30,373 nt of DNA, taken from assembly GCA_900554565.1 (NCBI GenBank), contig USHX01000016.1, positions 1-30,373 of the forward strand, in the 5' to 3' direction. How positions within the stretch are numbered: the stretch's first letter is position 1; each line of letters begins with the position of its first letter. The notes beneath the pieces were generated by a model, which ran no database searches, had not been told where the DNA came from, and was given only the letters and a program-made list of their open reading frames with translations. Below, in pieces: positions 25,232 through 30,373 of the stretch. The translations under genes and the position numbers were made by a program. Origin of the DNA: an uncultured Clostridium sp. (lineage in GTDB: Bacteria > Bacillota > Clostridia > TANB77 > CAG-508).

Positions 25232-25251
25232 AGTAGCAATACTCTATTTTT
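25225..25251 (+). terminator. Terminator overlapping the regulator's stop codon
   Basis: An 11-bp stem (25225-25235 with 25240-25250) with GCAA loop contains the TAG stop in its 5' arm and ends in a T-run. Confidence 0.85.
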
Positions 25252-25304
25252 GCTTTAATTGTAACAAAAATTAAAATAAAAGTAGATGGATAAAAGGTGA
25301 AAAA

Positions 25305-26363
25305 ATGGAAAGAACAAAAACAAGAAAAATAATGGTAGGAAATGTACAAATAGGCGGGCAAAATAAAGTTGTAATACAATCAATGTGTAACACAAAAACA
25401 AAAGATGTAGATGCAACAGTAAAACAAATACTTGACTTAGAAAAAGCAGGTTGTGAAATAATAAGAGTAGCATGTTTAGATATGGAAGATGCAAAGGCAA
25501 TAAAAGAAATAAAAAAACAAATTCATATTCCAATAGTTGCAGATATACATTTTGACTACAAAATAGCATTAGAAGCAATAAAAGCAGGGGTAGATAAAGT
25601 TAGAATAAATCCAGGAAATATAGGTGCAAAAGAAAATGTAAAAGCAGTTGTTGATAAATGTAAAGAAAATAAAATTCCAATTAGAATAGGAGTAAATGCT
25701 GGCTCATTAGAAAAAGATTTGCTAGAACAATATGGAAAACCAACTGCAAAAGCAATGGTTGAAAGTGCAAGAAGACATATAAATATATTAGAAGAATTAG
25801 ACTTTCATGATTATGCATTATCTTTAAAAGCATCAAATTTAGATTTATGTATTGGAAGTTATGAAGAAGCTGCAAAAGAGTTTGACTGCCCATTACATTT
25901 AGGAATAACAGAAAGTGGTACAGAATTTAGTGGCACAATAAAATCAAGTATTGGACTTGGATATATGCTAAGACAAGGAATTGGAGACACAATGAGAGTG
26001 TCATTATCAGATGACCCTGTAAAAGAAATAAAAGTTGCAAAGGAAATATTAAAGGACTGTAACTTATATAAAAATGTACCAACATTAGTAGCATGTCCAA
26101 CATGTGGAAGAACACAAATAGATTTGATACCTATTGCTAAAAAAGTAGAAGAATTTTTACAAACAATAGACTCAGATATAACTGTTGCTGTTATGGGATG
26201 TGCAGTAAATGGACCAGGAGAAGCAAGAGAAGCAGATATAGGAATAGCTGGTGGAATAAAAGAAGGTTTATTATTTAAAAAAGGTGAAATTGTAAGAAAA
26301 ATACCACAAGAAAAAATAGTAGAAGAATTACAAAAAGAGATATTAGAAATGATAAAAAAATAG
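25305..26363 (+). CDS. ispG: 4-hydroxy-3-methylbut-2-enyl diphosphate synthase IspG
   Basis: Iron-sulfur enzyme of the MEP pathway that converts methylerythritol cyclodiphosphate to HMBPP, a precursor of undecaprenyl phosphate and quinones. The 352-residue protein has the TIM-barrel start with VQIGGQNKVVIQSMCNT, PIVADIHFDYKIALEA, VRINPGNIG and, in the C-terminal domain, the cluster ligands in ACPTCGRTQIDL and MGCAVNGPGEAREADIGIAG. The next gene, 11 bases later, carries IspH, the following enzyme in the pathway, so the pair is surely an operon. No CGG codon is present. Confidence 0.97.
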   Translation: MERTKTRKIMVGNVQIGGQNKVVIQSMCNTKTKDVDATVKQILDLEKAGCEIIRVACLDMEDAKAIKEIKKQIHIPIVADIHFDYKIALEAIKAGVDKVRINPGNIGAKENVKAVVDKCKENKIPIRIGVNAGSLEKDLLEQYGKPTAKAMVESARRHINILEELDFHDYALSLKASNLDLCIGSYEEAAKEFDCPLHLGITESGTEFSGTIKSSIGLGYMLRQGIGDTMRVSLSDDPVKEIKVAKEILKDCNLYKNVPTLVACPTCGRTQIDLIPIAKKVEEFLQTIDSDITVAVMGCAVNGPGEAREADIGIAGGIKEGLLFKKGEIVRKIPQEKIVEELQKEILEMIKK

Positions 26364-26374
26364 GAGGAATATGT

Positions 26375-27922
26375 ATGCCATCTTGGGGAATACATTTAGA
26401 AATAGCTAATAGAGTATATAAAAAACTTGAAAATGTAAATAAAAATTTATTCATGTTTGGAAATGTAATGCCAGACATAAATAATAGGTATGTAATAAAA
26501 GATGTAAACAAAATAATATCACATAAAATAACGCATTATGATGGAGAAAAAGACTTCAAGGGATATAAAAGATTTTATATAAAATATGCGAAATATATGC
26601 AAAATCCAATATTTTTAGGAAGTTTAACACATTTAATGGCAGACTATTATTATAATAATATAACATATACAAAAAAAGCTATTTGGGACAAAGAAAGAAA
26701 AAATGTAATAGGTGTTAAATTAGCAGATGCTGCACAATTAAAATGTGATAAAGAAAAAGTAAGAAAAATGAAGGTTCATGATTTTAGAATTTTTGCCGAT
26801 TTTTCATACAAGAATAGTAATTTTGAAAAATTACTATATGATTCTAAAATGATATCTTCAGATGGAATAATAAAAGAATTTGAAATTACAGATATAGACG
26901 CAAAAAATACAATTGAATATCTTAACAGCTATATAGAAAACAAAAAAAGCATAATTGATGAAAATGATAAAAAAGAATATATTATATTTTCTCAAGATGA
27001 AATGGAAGAAATAGCAAATGAATGTGTAGAATATATTTTGAGATTTCTAGATAAAATACAAAAAATAAAAATAGGAAAAACAGCAGGATTTTGTTATGGA
27101 GTAAAAAGAGCTATTGAAGGGGCAGAAAATGAAGTAAAACAAAATATGTCAAAAGATATATATTGCTTAGGAGAAATAGTTCATAATAAACAAGTGGTAG
27201 AGAACTTAGAAAAACAAGGAATAAAATTCATAGAAGATATTTCAGAAGCCAAAGACATGGCTATAATAAGAGCACATGGGATACCAAAAGAAGTAGAAGA
27301 AGAAGCTAAAAAAAGAAAAATAGCTTTAAAAGATTACACATGTCCAAATGTATTAAAAATACACGAAATAGCAGATGAATATGCGAAAAATGGATATTTT
27401 GTATTTTTATGTGGTAGTAAAAAACATCCAGAAAACATTGGAACAATAAGTCATTGCAAAGAAAACTCATATATAATAGAAAATGAAAATGAAGTAATAA
27501 AAGCGCTAGAAGCATTTGAAAAGACAAATATGAAAAAACTTTTAGTTATATCACAAACAACATATAGTTTGGAAAAATTTTATATTATAGAAGAAATAAT
27601 AGGAAATGAATTGCCAAAAGATGTTGAATTAGTAGTAAAAAATACAATATGTAAAGCAACAGAAGTAAGACAAAAAGAAACAGAAGAAATAGCTCAAGAT
27701 GTGGATTGCATGATTATAATTGGCGGAAAAAATAGTTCAAATACTAAGAAATTATATGAAATAGCAAAAAGCAATACTTCAAAAGCTATATCAATTGAGA
27801 ATTATCAAGAATTAGAAATCGAAAAAATTCCTGATGATGTTAAAATTGGGATAATGGCAGGTGCTTCAACACCACAAGAAAGTATAGAAAAAGTAATAGA
27901 GAAAATAATAAAACAGTTCTAA
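26375..27922 (+). CDS. ispH: Fusion of a zinc-dependent phospholipase C-like domain and IspH
   Basis: A continuous 515-residue protein. Residues 1-225 resemble the Zn_dep_PLPC family: WGIHLEIANRV, FGNVMPDIN, ITHYDGE and LGSLTHLMADYYYN carry the His and Asp positions typical of its metal site. Residues 229-515 form IspH, which reduces HMBPP to IPP and DMAPP: cluster Cys240 in GFCYGV, EIVHN, RAHGIP, TCPNV, KKHPE, NTICKATEVRQ and GGKNSSNTKKL. No start codon with a ribosome site is seen at the junction, so IspH seems to be made only as the fusion. Its start follows AGGAGG, 11 bases after ispG. IspH is fused to ribosomal S1 domains in other Clostridia; fusion to this domain is unfamiliar to me. 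The role of the N-terminal domain is unknown. Confidence 0.9.
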   Translation: MPSWGIHLEIANRVYKKLENVNKNLFMFGNVMPDINNRYVIKDVNKIISHKITHYDGEKDFKGYKRFYIKYAKYMQNPIFLGSLTHLMADYYYNNITYTKKAIWDKERKNVIGVKLADAAQLKCDKEKVRKMKVHDFRIFADFSYKNSNFEKLLYDSKMISSDGIIKEFEITDIDAKNTIEYLNSYIENKKSIIDENDKKEYIIFSQDEMEEIANECVEYILRFLDKIQKIKIGKTAGFCYGVKRAIEGAENEVKQNMSKDIYCLGEIVHNKQVVENLEKQGIKFIEDISEAKDMAIIRAHGIPKEVEEEAKKRKIALKDYTCPNVLKIHEIADEYAKNGYFVFLCGSKKHPENIGTISHCKENSYIIENENEVIKALEAFEKTNMKKLLVISQTTYSLEKFYIIEEIIGNELPKDVELVVKNTICKATEVRQKETEEIAQDVDCMIIIGGKNSSNTKKLYEIAKSNTSKAISIENYQELEIEKIPDDVKIGIMAGASTPQESIEKVIEKIIKQF

Positions 27923-27945
27923 ATTGAACTGCTTTATTTATTTTT
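27914..27945 (+). terminator. Short terminator at the end of ispH
   Basis: CAGTTC (27914-27919) pairs with GAACTG (27926-27931), with the stop codon in the loop, and T-rich sequence follows. The stem is short, so efficiency may be modest. Confidence 0.6.
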
Positions 27946-27950
27946 ATTAA

Positions 27951-28129
27951 AAAGATATAATATAAGATTTAAATGCAATGTCGAATGTGCATGAAGAAAT
28001 TTTAGAAATTCTTATGAAGTTTTATGGAAAGAGTTCACTTTTAGTGGAATGGTGCCATAAAACAAATTAGAATTTCTTAAATTTCGTAATAAACCGAGAC
28101 ATGTAATGCAAATCTTATATTATATCTTT
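27951..28129. repeat. 179-bp long palindrome with perfect 20-bp ends
   Basis: Bases 27951-27970 are perfectly complementary to 28110-28129. Inside, 27996-28012 pairs with 28069-28085 (one mismatch in 17) and GTTTTATGG (28019-28027) pairs with CCATAAAAC (28055-28063), with a small apical hairpin. The whole element can fold into one long hairpin. No ORF lies in it and no target-site duplication is evident. It resembles a MITE-like element or a long structured RNA between the convergent ispH and PBP genes. Confidence 0.65.
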
Positions 28130-28153
28130 AATTTATATAAAAATTTAACTATT

Positions 28154-30373
28154 TTAATGGGCATCTGTTAAATTTTGTTTTAAAGTAACTTTTATAATTG
28201 TTCCTTCAGGCACTTGTTCATCTTTTGCCGAATCTTGTGTAGTAACTACTCCGGCTACCTTCAATGCTAATATTTAAGTTCTTATTTTTCAAAACGCTAG
28301 TAGCTTGTGAAGCATTCATTCCTTTTAAATCAGGAACAGTTGCAGATGTTGCAACATCGCTGCCTTCACCATAAATAACTATTATAGAATTTTTAGCAAG
28401 TGAAGAACCAGGTTTTGGTGTTTGATCAGCTACTAATGTATTGTTTGCATCACCTTTAACATATGTTTTTACTGTAAATCCAGCATTTTTCAATGTCTTT
28501 TCAGCTTCAGCTACTGTTTTATTTTTAACATCAGGAACTGTAATGTTAGAAGAAGAATCACTTGAAGAAGAATCTTCAGTAGATGGAATACCTAAATAAG
28601 GTAAAATTTCTGATAACATTTGAGAAACGACAGGTCCAGCTAATTGTCCACCTTGGTGATTATCTTTTGGTGGGTCATATAATGTTAATAATAAAACAAC
28701 TTGAGTGTCTTCAACAGGTGAAATTGCTACATATGAAGCAACATAACCTTCATCTAATTTGTTATAAGTTGGTTCAGAAGTACCAGTTTTACCACCTATT
28801 GAGTATCCTGCAACAGCAGCATGTCTACCAGTACCTTGAGTTACAACAGATTCCATCATGGATTTTACTTCTTGAGAAGTTTGCTTAGAAATAACTTGTC
28901 TTACTTCTGTTGCTTGAACTTCTGTAACAGAGCCTGTATCAGTATTTGTAATTTCCTTAACAATTCTTGGTTTCATAAGTTTTCCATCATTAGCGACACA
29001 TGAAATAGCAGTTATCATTTGAAGTGGTGTAACATTTAATCTTTGACCAAAAGACATAGTTGCAAGTTCTACAGGTCCTACTTTATCAATATTTTGGAAT
29101 ATACTACTTTGTTCTCCATATAATCCTGAATTAGTAGAATCAAATAATCCAAAAGCTTCATAATATTTATATAAAGTTTGAATACCAATTCTTTTTCCTA
29201 ATTGCATAAATGCAGGGTTACAAGAATTCATAAGAGCTTGTCTTAAAGTTTGTACACCATGTGGTTGAGCTCTCCAACAAGCGATTCTAAGTGGTGTAGA
29301 ACTAGATGCATCTTCAAATTCTTCATATCCTTTACAAACAAAATCACCAGCTTTATCTGTTGTGGTAATATTTTCTTCTAGAGCAACAGATGATGTAATA
29401 ACTTTAAAAACAGAACCAGGTTCATATGTTTCAGCAACAGATTTATTTGACCACATTTTATATAATGCGGTACTCTTTTCAGAATCTGAAAGAGAATTGT
29501 AAGTTTCAGCAATAGTACTGTTTGGAGTATAAGGTGAATTTAAGTCATAATTTGGGTATGTAGCCATTGCTAAAATGTCGCCATTTTTAGGGTTCATAAC
29601 AATAACGTTTCCACCTTTTTTACAATTGTTATCATCAACAGCTTGTCTTAGATATTTTTCAACAATTGTCTGAATATTTAAATCTATTGTAAGCGTTAGA
29701 TCACTACCATTTTCAGCTGAAATGTAAGTTTCTTCTGCGTTTGGAATTTCTTGTTGGTTACTTGCTTTTGAACTTACAATTTTACCAGGAGTACCTGTTA
29801 AAACAGATTCCCATTTAGATTCGATACCACTTAAACCTTGATTATCACTGCCACAAAAACCGATAACTTGTGAAGCAACAGTGCTATAAGGATAATATCT
29901 TTTTGTATCTTCATCAATATTAATTCCTGTAGATATTTTATTTTTATTCATCCATTCTTTTAATTTATCAACTTTTTCTTGTTCAACCTTTTTAGCAATT
30001 GTTTCAACTTGTGCAGAACTGTTAAGCTTTTCTAAAGTTTCATTATAGTCTAATTCAAAGATTTCAGAAAATGTTTTTGCTAGTTTTTCTTTTAATGCTT
30101 TTGTATCTTCATCAGAATCTTTTTTTATTTTTTGTGGATTTATCGTAATAGTATCAACTTGAGCACTGATTGCTAAAGCTTTTCCAGTTGAGTCGTATAT
30201 GTTTCCACGTTTAGGACTTATAATTTGATTAATTGTTTGCTGATTATAAGCTTGTTCTTTTAAATAATTTCCTTGTACAAATTGTAAAAATCCAATTCTT
30301 CCAATAAGCAAAACAAAAATTATTAAAACTACAATTAAAGAAACTCGCAGTTTTTTAGTGTGCACCAAGTTTT
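28154..30373 (-). CDS. PASTA-domain class B penicillin-binding protein (SpoVD/FtsI type), read through a +1 frameshift; 5' end at the window edge
   Basis: Transpeptidase that cross-links peptidoglycan; it works with a SEDS polymerase in division or in spore cortex synthesis (SpoVD). Residues 8-27 form the membrane anchor, followed by the dimerisation domain (ISPKRGNIYDSTGKALA) and the transpeptidase with EPGSVFKV (catalytic Ser), SCNPAF and GGKTGTSEP. Two PASTA domains follow, starting at TVPDVKNKTV and TVPDLKGMNA. Codon 706 (from TTG 30368) is CGG, and the zero frame ends after RFGKR. Skipping the C (plus-strand 28253) gives EGSGVVTTQDSAKDEQVPEG and a stop at 28154, completing the second PASTA domain and about 737 residues. 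The frame is open to the right edge, so the true start may lie outside. SpoVD and division PBP cannot be separated here. Confidence 0.92.
28251..28253 (-). other. In-frame CGG at the PASTA-PBP frameshift
   Basis: The coding strand reads GGT AGC CGG AGT in the zero frame. Dropping one C gives GGT AGC GGA GTA GTT, that is Gly-Ser-Gly-Val-Val, the common PASTA sequence, and leads to a natural C-terminus at 28154. Confidence 0.88.

Noticed and set aside
27979..27985. TGTCGAA 0A-box (Spo0A site) inside the long palindrome
   Set aside because: A single 7-base match between convergent genes, away from any promoter, is likely chance.
2274..28253. Treating the five broken genes as ordinary pseudogenes
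   Set aside because: Each has one identical type of break, restores perfectly by the same one-base skip, and remains conserved on both sides; random decay would give varied lesions. Sequencing error is still open and is named in the findings.

Overview
The window is strongly AT-rich, with A/T-ending codons and AGA as the main arginine codon. It carries Firmicutes-type genes, including spo0A, spoIVFB, minD/minE, rodA and a PASTA-domain penicillin-binding protein. This points to a low-GC, probably uncultured and endospore-related member of the Clostridia. No rRNA, tRNA, CRISPR array, phage or complete insertion sequence was seen.

Layout. 1-385: the last codons of an EF-Tu gene joined to unrelated sequence, its terminator, an inverted repeat and the plsX promoter. 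386-1774: plsX and acpP (fatty acid and phospholipid synthesis). 1823-3029 (minus): a D-Ala-D-Ala carboxypeptidase. 3148-3250: a candidate small RNA with its own promoter and terminator. 3358-7281: a giant thioester-domain surface protein. 7409-10622: a PLP enzyme of the methionine gamma-lyase-like family, a HI0933-type flavoprotein and a YigZ-type protein. 10741-13689: spo0A, a small membrane protein, an M23/SpoIVFA-like protein and SpoIVFB. 13728-15980: a pilin-like protein carrying two SUMF1-like modules. 16181-19761: minD, minE (with a long charged tail), rodA and dusB. 19817-20852: a LolA/GerS-like anchored protein and MazF. 20891-21782 (minus): an HD-GYP protein. 22361-27922: aspS, a TSCPD protein, an OmpR-family regulator, ispG and a Zn-phospholipase-C-like/IspH fusion. 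27951-28129: a 179-bp palindrome. 28154 to the right edge (minus): a SpoVD/FtsI-type PBP.

The main discovery candidate is a recoding signal. Five genes look broken by a frameshift: the D,D-carboxypeptidase, the M23/SpoIVFA-like protein, SpoIVFB, HD-GYP and the PASTA PBP. In all five the break is at an in-frame CGG codon. Skipping the single C, so that CGGN is read as the glycine codon GGN, restores a full-length conserved protein each time. By a by-eye scan of roughly 9,100 codons in 25 genes, CGG occurs in frame nowhere else, although out-of-frame CGG occurs more than thirty times and CGA, CGC and CGT are all used as codons. This suggests that CGG is an unassigned or hungry codon that works as a +1 frameshift signal. 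The signal falls mainly in sporulation and envelope genes and in none of the housekeeping genes here. A systematic base-insertion error is the main alternative.

The genes together cover envelope growth and division (acyl chain supply, isoprenoid precursors, Min system, RodA, PBP, carboxypeptidase), sporulation control (Spo0A, SpoIVFA/B-like) and surface display.
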